Positions 34,093 through 45,310 are shown, numbered from the stretch's first letter. The stretch is DNA of 64,000 bases from Cristatella mucedo (GCA_009760855.2 WPIO01000087.1:22501-86500), one strand, 5' to 3'. Notes: generated by a model not told the origin, from the letters alone. A program made the numbers and translations.

Positions 34093-35862
34093 TGCACGTA
34101 CGAGTGTTGGTAGACCTCGTTAAAACTGAAGTCCTTGAAAATTCCATTTTTGAAGTGATGTTTGGGCTGAATTTTCATTGACAAAAATATAGCAAAGCCT
34201 TGTTAATCGACCAATTATTTGCTTCAATATTCCCTACACTCTACTCCTGTCTTAGACCTGGTCCTAACGTTGAAAAGGAATTGACTGAGCGCTGACAGCC
34301 CGAAACTATTAGGGTTCTTTTAGTCTCATTCGATTACAGAGTTTGTCGTTGGAGAACGTACGGTAGAGTATCAGAAGTGTAGAACTGAGTAGCCGTCATT
34401 TGTTGCATACTTTTCACATCGTTGTATGCGACAGATACGCTCATATTTTGCTGGCTTTGCCACTTCATTGCTGCGAAGAATTTCTTTTCAATAATGGTGG
34501 ATGGATTCCGCTGGCTTGATATGGAAGCAGTATCAATGAACGATCACGGATAACCCAAATTGCATTGAAGGCGGGCCTGAAATACAGCTGAACCAGCTGT
34601 TAAACACTCCGAACTAGTAAGTCAACTCTCTGTATAGATTTACGGTTAAATTCTATGTATAAAAATCCGTCACGTACGACGTTCTGACCAGCGAAATATC
34701 TTTAGTCCGTCCTGATCCCTCTGCCAGTTCCACCATGCACCAACAGCTCAGCTGATCCAAGTGGATGTGCGGGACAAGAACTCGTCGGCACGTAGGGCAG
34801 CAGCACAGTGAAAGCGAAAGCTGCTGGGACGCCTCAGATTGCATTTTTCAAAAACCTTCACAGTTAAACGTTGTTCGAGGGCCTAGCATTTAAATTTTCC
34901 ATTACAGCGATTCGAGTGCCGTATTAGGCTCCACGTGAAAATCATCAAATTATCACAACCTTCTCATTTTTGACGATTATAATTGCTGTATGGCAGTGTA
35001 CCTGCAATATAGCAACCATGAAGGACTTGAGTAAAATTTTACGGCATAAAGACTCTTGGACTAGCTCACACCGTAACCTAGTATAGGATAAGATGGTGGA
35101 TATTAAAGCAAATCAATCGAAATAGGCGTACTCCAACCGGGTGTGATGCTAGTGGATGTTGCCACTAATCTTAAGGTAATGCTTTCGATACAGCATCTAT
35201 ATAAGGTCATTTTCCCTAGATTCAGTTCTACAAGGGCGCAATGAAAACGTAATAATATAAATATTAGCATAATTAATTTTTTTTTATATAGCCTCTTCAC
35301 AGAAAATTCCTGTACCTATTACCCAGATTCTTGCAGACGCTTCTACATTAGGTAGAAGCCAGTACCCGTAGTTCAATCCTCAAGAAACGCTTAACCTGTA
35401 CCAACATGCAGTTTAAACATCACGAAAATCATCTCATGTGACCAGTGAACGTATTAATATCAAAATTATAGTGATAATGAGTTTATTTGCTAGGCAAGCA
35501 GTCCATGTTCTCAAGTATTGCTATATTGCTATATTATTCTTCCGTCAAATAAATCTTAGCTAATTGTCATTTGTACTTAGCTAGTCCTGTGGAATAAGGT
35601 CGTCTAAATTTATCTTAACTAAAGCACGAGATCTGGACGTCAAAATAACATACAAAGTCTGTCGGCGTAGTGGTCTTTTGAGAAGGTATCATTAGATTAC
35701 CACGAAATGCCTTTGTAAGAAACTTCAAACAGTGACCATAGCATATTGGCTCTTTAAAACTATGCTTGTTAATTAATCCGCCTGACAAATCTTTTAAACA
35801 AATTAAATCTCTTTATAAATTATTTCCACTAGCTATTATAACTGTCTGTAAGTTTAAATACT

Positions 35863-36028
35863 TGCTGATTTAATGGCCTCTATTTTATAGCGACAGAACA
35901 GCCTTACAGGCTATCTAGATCACTGTTTGCAGTGGCAATACCGTATCGCCATCATAGGGTATAAACCCATGACCTCGTACCCTAGGTCGTAAAAAGACAC
36001 TGCCTTTTATAGTCAACCATCGTGGATT
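35863..36028 (-). repeat. tRNA-derived SINE, unit 2 copy
   Basis: On the minus strand: head with GTTGACTATAAAAGGCAGTG, a paired TACGACCTAGGGTACGAGGTC region, GGGTTTATACCC where the B box should be, GATAGCCTGTAAGGCTG, GTCGCTATA and an end TTAAATCAGCAAG. It is collinear with 41,975 and 56,804, so it was inserted before the units duplicated. The B box is degenerate, so it is unlikely to be transcribed. Confidence 0.7.
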
Positions 36029-36263
36029 AGTCGAGTGCACGTATTTATAGGCCTGATCATAAGTTTTGAACATTGAGCGCCTAGAGAAATAGGTTTGTAG
36101 TAAGTTTTTGCGCTTCTCTACAAAGCCGTAAAGTTGTGCGATACCGTCTTGTCTGTTTTAGTGGAATATCTAGTTCAGAAGTGTCTACATCAAGGCGAGA
36201 TCTCTTGTGCATTCGATTTTTGTCAGATTCCCCTCTAACATAATCAAGTCTGAAGAACGCAAG

Positions 36264-37202
36264 TTACTGTGTGAGTCCTGTATGCAAGGTATTTTGTAGA
36301 CGCAGAACAAGGTATTCGCAACCTGAACTTGTTCGACGGCATGTAATAATAAAAGTCATGCCTTCATGGGGCTCCTGAACTGGTGAGTCGGAACTGGTGT
36401 GATGTGATAGCTACGACATTAATGAGGTAACGGCCTTTGAGCAGATGTTTTAAGAGATATCAATAGCTGTTTATTAACTTCTTCAGTAGGCTTCAATTAT
36501 ACATGCACGAACTTATCTGTGGTACCCTAGTATAATCGGCACACATTTCTTGAACGGCATCCAGCTCCAAGTAAACTTACCTGTCTGTGGAACTTGAAGT
36601 AGCCATATTGAAAAGTCATTCAAGTGCAGGACACCTAGATTGCATTCAGCCTCTAGAGGAAATATGCGTCAATTTCAGAGTTTCGGATTACCTTTAGAAA
36701 TTCCAACAACCGGTAACAATAACGCAGTACATTTAACAATAAATTAGTGGTTTACCCTGAAGGCTGTTTCCTTGAAAGGCACTGCTATCAGCCCCAGACA
36801 ATCATGACAACAACATTAGCAATAGGCTAATGTGGGTCATAGAGTTGAACAAACAAGAGGTTTCAAATTGAATTATAGGATCTTGGGTGTTCCATGCCGT
36901 GAACCACTCGGTTGCATGATTCGCTCGATATAACTTCGTTCACTAAAGACAGCCGTTAATGACACCAAGTAAACCGTCAGCTGCCTAGTCAAAATTTGGT
37001 GCAAAATCTGTTGTCTAAGGATTCGACTCAAAGGATCACTTAGCTCAACAAAATGGTACCGTCGTTGCGAGGTTCAACTATATGCTTTAATACTTGTGTA
37101 CCAATCAGAATGATTTATAGAATTACTTACTGATTCAGAGCTACTTAGTGAGTTCAAGAAGCAAATCCAACCAATCAGGCCTACGACAACCAGCGACTGC
37201 AT
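36264..37202 (-). pseudogene. Gene Y copy 2: secreted protein gene with intact signal exon
   Basis: Exon 1, 37,202-37,131: 24 codons beginning MQSLVVVGLIGWICFLNS, a clear signal peptide, followed by a perfect GTAAGT donor (phase 0). A 116-bp intron ends in CTTAG. Exon 2, 37,014-36,756, has LTVYLVSLTAVFSERSYIER and IMQPSGSRHGTPK. It lacks two bases near its start and stops after KIL. Its donor is GTAAAC, phase 1. Exon 3, 36,652-36,581, ends at GTAAGT but has a 2-nt deletion relative to copy 3. Exon 4, 36,374-36,264, is open: EPHEGMTFIITCRRTSSGC to a TAA stop after GLTQ. Splice phases agree with copy 3. It would be secreted if intact; the family is unrecognised. Confidence 0.6.
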
Positions 37203-37260
37203 CTCGACTCCTAAAGACTGACCTGATAGTTGGTGATTCTCGTTTTGAAGCGAAAAACTC

Positions 37261-37378
37261 ACCATCACTCCCAGCGGCAGCAGAGAATCACCCACAGGAT
37301 TGATTCAAATGACTGAATTTTGTGCCGAGGTCGTAAAAACCGACACCTTAGCTGGTGGGCCATTGTGGCTCACAATCA
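37261..37378 (-). repeat. SINE fragment
   Basis: GCCGAGGTCGTAAAAACCGACACCTTAGCTGGTG matches the minus-strand head of the SINE (A-box side), preceded by a decayed T-arm. The paralogous fragment is at 53,222-53,412. Both are followed by CACAATCATCAATT and then a minus-strand LINE. Confidence 0.55.
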
Positions 37379-37439
37379 TCAATTACATTTACATTACGTC
37401 ACGTTATCAATCACAGTTGTCAGCAAAGTAGACGTCATG

Positions 37440-38262
37440 GTAATAATAAAAATAATGCACTTGATAAAGTGCCCTCACAGAACTCAATCTCTTCCTAGGT
37501 GCTTTAAATTTGCTCCAAAGAGAAACGCGATTGAATGGAGAGTAATATCAGGCTTGATAAACAACATGAATAATGGTTAGGGGTGACATGCACTGGGTCG
37601 GCATGCAAATGTAGTTAGTGGCAGCAGGCACAGTGTCATCACGCCTATTCACATGAAGAACGAATCACAGGGCCCCACTAAATGCTGTCCTAAATAGGTG
37701 TATTGAAGTTCTTTTTAAATGTCGTCAAGTCAGGGGATGTTCTGAAGCAAGTCGGAGGGGGGAGTTCCAGGCATTAGGAGCCTACGAACTAAATGCACGG
37801 TCTCCAAGTGATTTTAGGTTTGTACGAGGTATTAGTAGACTGTTGGACTCTGAAAAGCAGGTGGTACGACGCTCGGCCTGGTGGAAGAGTAGATCTGATA
37901 GATAGGCTGTGTCGTTTGTTCGCACTGTAGAGAGCCAGCCGATGCTCAACACCGACAGTTTACTACCAATGCACGGAGCCCCAGAGCTCACTGTTCACCT
38001 CGGCCAGACTAGCTCACGACTGCCCTCCAGTCCCTTGGTCGACTCCGATGAGTCATCGACGGCAGCTGTGCACCGGCCGACCCTGACGGCGAATCCACCT
38101 TCTGGCCACCAGCTGGTTACCGGCCTGCTTCCATGCCACATCACAGGCGGACGGCAGCAATGCACCGGCCCCTCTCGGCAGTGCTCCTGCACAGAATACA
38201 TACGTACATACGAACTACAGGCTGGAGCCGTAGAATGAAGTGACCTAAAAGTGAGCGATATG
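37440..38262 (-). mobile_element. LINE 3' fragment interrupted by a 310-bp insertion
   Basis: The tail and hairpin are at 37,440-37,510. The C-terminal coding remains run to 37,909 and resume at 38,220-38,262 (GGCTGGAGCC...AAAAGTGAGCGA). The interruption at 37,910-38,219 is described separately. Paralogous sequence without the insertion is at 53,486-53,925. Confidence 0.82.
37910..38219. mobile_element. 310-bp insertion with 5-bp target duplication (possible small solo LTR)
   Basis: The block starts TGTCGTTTGTTCG and ends CATACGAACTACA. It has TG...CA ends and a loose inverted terminal match (TGTCGTTTGT against TGTAGTTCGT). GGCTG flanks it on both sides (37,905-37,909 and 38,220-38,224), and uninterrupted LINEs read GATAGGCTGGAGCC. 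Base composition is richer in GC than the host LINE. A 109-codon frame spans it but reads into the flanks and has no domain. It could be a short solo LTR, a TRIM LTR or a non-autonomous DNA element. Confidence 0.6.
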
Positions 38263-38424
38263 ATAGCGATTCTCCCATAAGCAAGGTTATTCCCACTGAT
38301 CTCTTGCCCATCAGTACCTTCCCCGAAGTACTTCTCTTCTCATGATTGTGCTGCATTTTTATCTGCGTTTTAACGCCAACCACATCGCACAACTCGGCTG
38401 CTCCAAAGTAGAGTACTAGCTCTG

Positions 38425-38710
38425 TTGCCGTATTCCCTCTGTCCTGCTTCTACGATGCATTGATGGGCTGCTGCCATTAATTGCTGCCATAAGGAATATG
38501 ACCTTAGCCTCAGGTCGTTTTCCTTTCCCTTGTTAGCAATCTGTTTCATGCAATGTATTAACAAAGCAGCACTTTACAACGGGAACTTGAAGATATTCCG
38601 ACTAGCTCTCCCTAACGCTATTTGTATTCAAGAGAGTAAAAAGGGTAATGACAGACCGCCCGAACTCTTGCATTCAAACCTTTAATTTCTAATCGAATTT
38701 ACAAGCCGCA
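38425..38710 (+). mobile_element. LINE internal fragment
   Basis: GTATTCCCTCTGTCCTGCTT, GCATTGATGGGCTGCTGCC and CCTTAGCCTCAGGTCG match the linker just before the reverse transcriptase (compare 29,874-30,000). It continues to about 30,120-equivalent sequence. It is decayed and lies immediately left of unit 3. Confidence 0.7.
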
Positions 38711-39870
38711 GGTCTAAATTCCATTCAAGCGACTAATTTTCGAAGTCACTGCCAGATCACACACATACCCTAGTGTCTGTCAGTAATAGAATACCTGGTC
38801 TTCTGTTTTATGCATCCCCTGCTTAATGTTCATCGAATAAACCACTGTTGTGGTTACACGTTTGTTTCCATAGATTTAGCGTTTAGTTTATTAAATAGTT
38901 GCCAAGCTCCTAATTCGCGGAACTCACTCCGACCAAACTACAACGTCCGCTGACACGCCGGCATTCAAAAAGAAGTTTATAATGCACCTTTTTATTATAG
39001 CATTTGTTGGGTCTGTTTGATTTCTTCATTGTGTGCATGACCCTGCTCACACTAGGGAATATATACAGTTCAAAAGCGGTTGATCTGGAAGTGCACTCTC
39101 TAACGCGTTCTCCGGTCACCAGTGGAAATACATGCCGGTCTAGATCTAAACGCTAATGTGCCCAGATTAAATGACATCCCATGCTAAAACCAATGATACT
39201 GTTTGCTTTAGCTAAGGCTCGTTCACATGACAGGTTCTCCGTTCAAATATGATGGCTGCATATGAATTAAGTTTACCATTGCCAATATTCTGATGGGCTG
39301 ATGGTAAAAAATGTTCTAGAGGGGGATTTGTACCCAGAATACTATTTAAACGGATGATATGTACTTCGTATTGGTTTTTATTGCAATTGAATTAATTTGT
39401 TTTCCTCATTGCTCTAACCTTTGATTAACTTACACTTTCTTTGCCGAGGGTGACGAGTTTTTTTCTGAACCACCGAAACGCTTTCGTAAGATCAGCTTAC
39501 CGAATGCCAATGACAATCTTAATCAATGTTCATCAGAACAATTTAGCAAATCATCTCTTTCGCTAATTAAAAGATCAAGTGTTAAGTTCTGGAGCTCTTT
39601 AGTTCTCGACAATTAAGAGTCATTCACTTGTTTGGGCAAATATATACGCACGTCAAAAGATTTGTTCAGCATTTTTATAAGCACCGATGTGATTTTTTTA
39701 ATTCTTTCGTAAATATACGATCATTACGTAATTAGTTTTTAAATTTTTAATATTTTTTCTACAAATAAATATTGGCATAAAGCTAACTACTCAAGTTATA
39801 GTGTACATATATATTTACTCAATGATTCAGCCCAATTACCAACTGGGTACTGCAAACTAGTAACGTACCT

Positions 39871-40215
<345 letters not shown>

Positions 40216-40817
40216 ACGTGTGTTGGTAGACCTCGTTAAAATTGAAGTCCTTGAAAATTCCATTTTTGAAGTAACGTTTAGGCTGAAGTTTCAGTGACAA
40301 AAATATAGCAAAGCCTTGTTAATTAACCAATTATGTGCTTCAATCTTCCCTACAGTCTACTCCTATGTTAGACCTGGTCCTAACTTTAAAAAGGAATTGA
40401 CTAAGCGTTGACAGCCCGAAACTCTTATGTTTCTTTTAGTCTCATTCGGTTACAGAGTTTGTCGTAGGAGAGCGCCTGGTAGAGTATCGGAAGTGTACAA
40501 CTGAGTAGCCGTCATTTGTTGCAAACTTTTCACATTATTTTATTCGACAGGTACACTCATATTTTGCTGGCTTTGCCACTACATTGCTGCGAAGAATTGC
40601 TTTTCAATCCTGTTCGGTGGATTCCGCTGGCTTTATATGGAATCAGCATCCATGAACCATCAGGGATTACCCGAATTGCTTCAAAGCCGGGCGTGAAATG
40701 CGGATAACCAACCTGTTAAACACGCCGAATTAGTAAGTTCGCTCAGTGTAAAAATTGACGGGTAGATTCTATTTATGCAAATCCGTCGCGTGCCTCTGGC
40801 TGACCACCGAAATATCT

Positions 40818-40964
40818 TTAGTCCGTCCTGATCCCTCTGCCAGCTCCGCCATGCGCCAGCTCAGCTGGTCCAAGCGGAAGTGCGTGGCAAGAGCTAGTCG
40901 GCACGTAGGGCAGCAGCACAGTGAAAGCGAAAGTTGCTGGGACCCAGCGAATTGCCCTTTTCAT
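40818..40964 (-). CDS. Candidate 48-residue secreted peptide
   Basis: ATG at 40,964 opens a frame of 48 codons to TAA. It starts MKRAIRWVPATFAFTVLLPY and continues VPTSSCHALPLGPAEL, a basic N-terminus plus hydrophobic core typical of a signal peptide. The unit 2 equivalent has no ATG and an early stop. The unit 4 equivalent is frameshifted by single-base insertions in a noisy region. Conservation is therefore not shown and the frame may be chance. It lies downstream of gene Y on the same strand, without a visible splice link. Confidence 0.25.
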   Translation of the reverse strand: MKRAIRWVPATFAFTVLLPYVPTSSCHALPLGPAELAHGGAGRGIRTD

Positions 40965-41974
40965 AAACCTTCACAGGTAAAAGTTGTTCGAGGGCCTAGC
41001 ATTTCAATTTTCAATTACAACAATGCGAGTGACTTATTAAGCTCCACGTGAAGATCATCAAATTATCACAACGTTCTCATTTTTGGGCGATTATAATTGC
41101 TTTATGGCACTGTAACTGCAATACATTGACCGTAAAGGACTCAAGTAAAATTTGACGGGCGGAAGACTCTCTGACTAGCTCACCAGCGTATCCTAGTAGA
41201 GGGTGAGATGGAGGATATTAATGCAAATCAATCATGCATAAGCCAACTCCAACAGGGTCTGCTGCTTGTCGATGTTGTCAATAATCTTAAGGCAATGCTT
41301 TCTATACAGCATCTAAAAAGTTTTTTTCACTAGATTCATCCAGTTCTACAAGGGCGCTATAAAAACGTGATTATATCATTATTCTCATAATTTATATTTC
41401 GATGGGGCCTCTTCACAGAATATTTTTTTCCGTTTCTATTACCCAGATTCTTGCAGACGCTTCTACATTAGGTAGAAGCCAGTGCCCCTAGTTTAGTCCT
41501 CAAGAAACGCTTAACCTGCATCAACACGAAATTTAAACATCACGAAAATCATCTCATGCGACCAGTAAGCGTATTAATATCAAAATTATAGGGACGGTGA
41601 GTTTATTTGCTAGACAAACAGCCCATCCTCTCAAGTATTGCTATTTCATTCTTCGGTCGAATTAATCTAAGCTAGTTGTCATTTGTAATTACCTACATCT
41701 GTGGAATAAGGTCGTATACATTTATCTTAACTAAAACACAGGATCTGGACGCCAAAATAACATACAAATTCAGTTGGTGTAATGGTATTTTTAGTAGGTA
41801 TTATTAGATTACCATGGCATGCCTTTTTAAGAATCTTCAAACGGTTACCATAAGATTTCGGCTCTGAAAAGTTATGCGAGTGATTAAATACACCTGACAA
41901 ATCTTTTCAACGAATTAAAAACACTTTATAGATTAATTTCGACTAGTTAATATACGTCTCTGTAAGTTCAAATA

Positions 41975-42138
41975 CTTGCTGATTTAACGGTCCTTTTGGT
42001 ATAGCGACACAACAGCCTTACAGGCTATCTAGATCACTGTTTGCAGTGGCAATACCGTATCGCCATCATAGGGTATAAACCCATGACCTCGTACCCTAGG
42101 TCGTAAAAAGACACTGCCTTTTATAGTGAACCATCGTG
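41975..42138 (-). repeat. tRNA-derived SINE, unit 3 copy
   Basis: Collinear with 35,863-36,028 and differing by few bases (CTGATTTAACGGTCCTTTTG instead of CTGATTTAATGGCCTCTATT at its left end). The same degenerate B box is present. Confidence 0.7.
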
Positions 42139-42377
42139 GATTAGTCAAGTGCGCGTATTTATAAGCCTAATCATAAATGTTGAAAATTTCGCGCCTAAGG
42201 AAGTAGGTTTGTAGTAAGTTGTTGTGCTTCTCTACAAAGCCGTAAAGTCGTGCGATACCGTCTTGTCAGTTTTAGCGGAATAACTAGTTCAGAAGTGTCT
42301 AAATAAAGGCGGGATCTCTTGTGCATTCGAGTCTTGTCACATTCCCCTTCAACATAGTCAAGTCTGAAGAATACAAG

Positions 42378-43321
42378 CTACTGTGTGAGACCTGGATGCA
42401 AGGTATTTCGTAGATGCAGAACAAGGTATTCGCAACCTGAACTTGTTCGACGGCATGTAATAATAAAAGTCATGCCTTCGTGGGGCTCCTGAACTGGTGA
42501 GTCGGAACTGGTGTGATGTGATAGCTACGACATTAATGAGGTAACGGCCTTTGAGCAGATGTTTTAAGAGATATCAATAGCTGTTTATCAACTTCTTCAG
42601 TAGGCCTCAATTATGCATGCACGAACGTATCTGTGGTACTCTAGTATAATCGGCACACATTTCTTGAACGGTATTAACCTCCAAGTATACTTACCTGTCT
42701 GTGGAACTTGAAGTAGCCATATAGAAAACAGTCATTTAAGTGCAAGACACCTAGATTGCATGCTGACTCTGCAGAACATATGCGTTCATTTCAGAGTTTC
42801 GCATTAACTTTAAAGATTCCAACAACCAGCAATAATAACACAGCAGATTTAACAATAAATGAGTTGTCTACCCTGAAGGCTATATCCCTGAAGGGCACTG
42901 CTATCATCCCAAGACAAGCGTGAAAACGACAGTAGCAATAGCCTGATGGGGGTCATAAATAAAAAGTAACACGAGCTTTTAAAATAAATTCCGGGATCTT
43001 TTGGTGTACCATGATGTGAACCACTTGGTTGTATAATTTGCTCTATATAATTTCGTTCGCAAAAGGTAGCCGTTAATGACACCTAGTAAATCGTCACCTG
43101 CATAGTCAACATTTGGTGAACAATCTCTGTTGTCTAAGGATTCGAATCAAAGGATCAGTTAGGTCAACGAAATCATGGAACAGTCGCGAGGTTCAACTAT
43201 ATGCACTAATATCTGTATACCACTCAGAATGATTAATATGATTACTTACTGATGGAGAGTTACTTTGTGTGCTCACAAAGCAGATCAAACCAATCAGACC
43301 TATGCTAACCAGTGACTAGCC
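42378..43321 (-). pseudogene. Gene Y copy 3: most complete downstream exons
   Basis: Exon 1, 43,321-43,250: the signal-like SLVSIGLIGLICFVSTQS with a GTAAGT donor, but codon 1 is GGC and codon 2 is TAG. Exon 2, 43,133-42,872 (262 nt, no frameshift): TTEIVHQMLTMQVTIY, one TAG, then VSLTATFCERNYIEQIIQPS and GIYFKSSCYFLFMTPIRLLL, ending phase 1 at GTAGAC. Exon 3, 42,768-42,695 (74 nt) after CTGCAG: SACNLGVLHLNDCFLYGYFK then FHRQ and GTAAGT. Exon 4, 42,488-42,378 (36 codons): EPHEGMTFIITCRRTSSGCE, YLVLHLRNTLHPGLTQ, stop. All four phases agree. About six Cys lie in the mature part. I do not recognise the family; it is dead only at the start and at one stop. Confidence 0.6.
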
Positions 43322-43479
43322 ACCACCAGCTCCTTCTGTTTCGCAGGTGATGGCGCACCGAGTAGACTGTGGAGCCTATTTGCTCGTCTAGTGACTAGTC
43401 ATCTTGCAAGAGACCAGCCGGACTTTGGGCAGACGCTCTAGCGGATATGCCGATCTAGCTGATTTCGAGTAATGCTTTC

Positions 43480-43638
43480 CTACTTTTGCGTAGCACTGGA
43501 CTTCTCCTTAGTTAGTAATTTAGTTTTGTCTTCATTCAGATGTCTGCGATGCATGCTAACCGGCAACGGAGCTGGAGAAAGAGTGGGGGTGTGTAAGTGT
43601 GCGAGAGCGAGAGAGAGAGTGAGTGTGAGAGAGTGAGT

Positions 43639-43713
<75 letters not shown>

Positions 43714-43890
43714 AAATGCTGGAAGGTAGAAAAGCATAAAAGAGCTGGCCAAGTTGCTCGTTGTCCACGTATACGTGATATGCTAGATTGTGCTTGGCGA
43801 TTATTTCGGTGAAATTTGGGTTCTGCATTGCAAAATAAAGGTGGCCTAAAATAGCTTGATGGAGAGGCTCCTGCCTGACCAAGGTCAAAG
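43480..43890 (-). mobile_element. LINE RT fragment containing a (GA)n expansion
   Basis: On the minus strand NPNFTEIIAKHNLAYHVYVD aligns with the LINE segment LADVIAKHNLGFHFYADD, and HLNEDKTKLLTKEKSSATQK aligns with FLKLNDDKTNLLVMGKPSVIQK. Between them the LINE's own SSTSNSLNSL codons have become a long CT tract (GA on the plus strand, 43,612-43,708). It is a decayed, inactive fragment. Confidence 0.75.
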
Positions 43891-44249
43891 TGACTGTCCT
43901 GTACTTGATAACTGATGTTATGGGCTAGGGTGAGTGCCATAGGTGAGCACGAGAATAGATTAAGCTCTCTGAGGACACAACAGAAGTGAATAAAATGTAA
44001 CTACGTCTAGGCGTGTTTGACTAATGTACATGTTCTTTGTGACTTGTGCCACCTGAAAGCTCTGCCGTTCGCAACGGCTACATGTATTTACAGTGAATAA
44101 CACTGATGGTTTAAACTAGCAATTATGTGAAGGAACTTAAATGCGATGGAAGTTCTTTGGTGCTTAAGATAACACGCACTCTTTCTACTTGGAGGCCGTT
44201 TCCATATTTATTATAACCAATACAACATACAGCAAGTCTCTCTGAGAGG

Positions 44250-44522
44250 TCAGGCTTTGGTGGCTAAGACCTTTGTCAATAACTTCAGGAGATCAAGCTT
44301 GCTGACCTTGTGAGGGAAGAAGATTTTCTTAGCTTTGAGAATAGCTCGGAGCTTGGCTGGTAATTTGAGTCCTTTGTGATGTTTGCGATTCAAATTCGGT
44401 AAGCGTTGCTCCTCCAACTCATCGAAGTCGTTTCCATCTTCTTCTGCAAATACAAGTACACAGGAAGTGAGCTGCCATTTGATACTGCAAGCCTGGTAAT
44501 CAGATATCTGATTTCCGTGCAG
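44250..44522 (-). CDS. Gene X terminal exon, copy 3
   Basis: Ninety open codons to TGA. It starts LHGNQISDYQACSIKWQLTS and continues CVLVFAEEDGNDFDELEEQR. The tail is rich in Lys and Leu (KGLKLPAKLRAILKAKK, VSKLDLLKLLTKVLATKA). It aligns end to end with 16,605-16,357 and 59,441-59,169. The base pair before codon 1 is AA rather than AG, so the acceptor used in copy 1 (TATAG) is damaged here. An internal TTTGCAG could serve instead. Upstream on the same strand (45,310-44,890) lie further gene X-like segments (VLGNEFASSAKEPTMKTL, SEAEQYTVASINVSHYLQAI). The function is unknown. Confidence 0.45.
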   Translation of the reverse strand: MHGNQISDYQACSIKWQLTSCVLVFAEEDGNDFDELEEQRLPNLNRKHHKGLKLPAKLRAILKAKKIFFPHKVSKLDLLKLLTKVLATKA

Positions 44523-44889
44523 TTATGCAGAAAACCGATAAGCCTGCACTTTTTTCATTGCTCTATAAGTTCCCTCTGATGCTCGAAAACATTACAGCCT
44601 AATGTGATAGAGACGTGCTGACACTAAAAAATAGCAAATTGTCATTGCAGCTTTTTATGGGGAGCTTCTAAGCTCGGAAGAAGCTATCCGAGTAAAGTTT
44701 TTTTTTACAAAGATTTTCTAAAACTTTACGAAGTCACGATAGCCTAAAACTTAAATACATTGTATATTGCCACACGTCGCCTACACGAGCTATACAGCTT
44801 GAAAATAGAAGCCGTTGTGATGACTGAGTCAGTCAAAATAAGGGGTGTTGTAATTATGTCAACACGAGTAATGCAAGGATTCTGTTATT

Positions 44890-45310
44890 CTCTATCTATC
44901 ACTTTTGAATTTCGCAGTAAAGGCTATCTGCGATAGTGACAACTGAAAATTGTATTTTGGCTCTAATTTAGATGCCCATCGCCAAACAACCTGCATTCTT
45001 AGCTGTGTTGTGCTACAGTAGGTGCCTGTGGCGTGCCTAGCAGTAAGCGTTCGATGCTTAGAGCATGTCCAGTGAATGTTGGTTGCATCTTGTCTGTAGA
45101 GGCTTTCTATTGCTTGTAAATAGTGAGAAACATTTATTGAAGCGACTGTATATTGCTCCGCTTCAGAAACCGTTAATGTTTTCATGGTTGGCTCCTTTGC
45201 TGAGCTGGCAAACTCATTTCCTAACACGTACGTACGAAGTGAATCTGTTATTGACCAGCCACCACCATTGATCAATCTGCTTTTACTTTTCGTCTTGGCA
45301 GTTACCAATA
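44890..45310 (-). pseudogene. Gene X upstream segments, copy 3
   Basis: An open stretch of about 138 codons contains VLGNEFASSAKEPTMKTL and SEAEQYTVASINVSHYLQAI. Conserved counterparts lie at 24,100-23,995 and, weakly, 17,290-17,200. A second shared frame after a CTACAG reads MQPTFTGHALSIERLLLG (45,095-45,040). It is matched by MQPKFAGHAFSIKQLLLG in unit 1', and the same AG precedes it in three copies. Exon limits are unclear. The pattern suggests an exon pair of gene X that is now decaying. Confidence 0.35.

Larger units (their letters stand above)
31850..37440 (-). repeat. Tandem unit, copy 2
   Basis: It begins TTTCCAAAGTCAATGCCAGA and is collinear with unit 3 from 38,735 on, giving left ends 6.9 kb apart, and with unit 4 from about 53,927. 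It differs from unit 3 by substitutions, a LINE at 32,994-33,996, and a shorter CA/TG tract. 34,100-35,860 has no supported gene; the equivalent of the small secreted ORF of unit 3 has lost its ATG here (TTG, about 34,855) and has an early stop. Decayed gene Y lies at 36,264-37,202. Confidence 0.85.

Noticed and set aside
34653-34844. 63-codon minus-strand ORF as a secreted peptide homologous to 40,818-40,964
   Set aside because: It is in a different frame from the unit 3 ORF. The aligned start there is TTG and an early stop follows.
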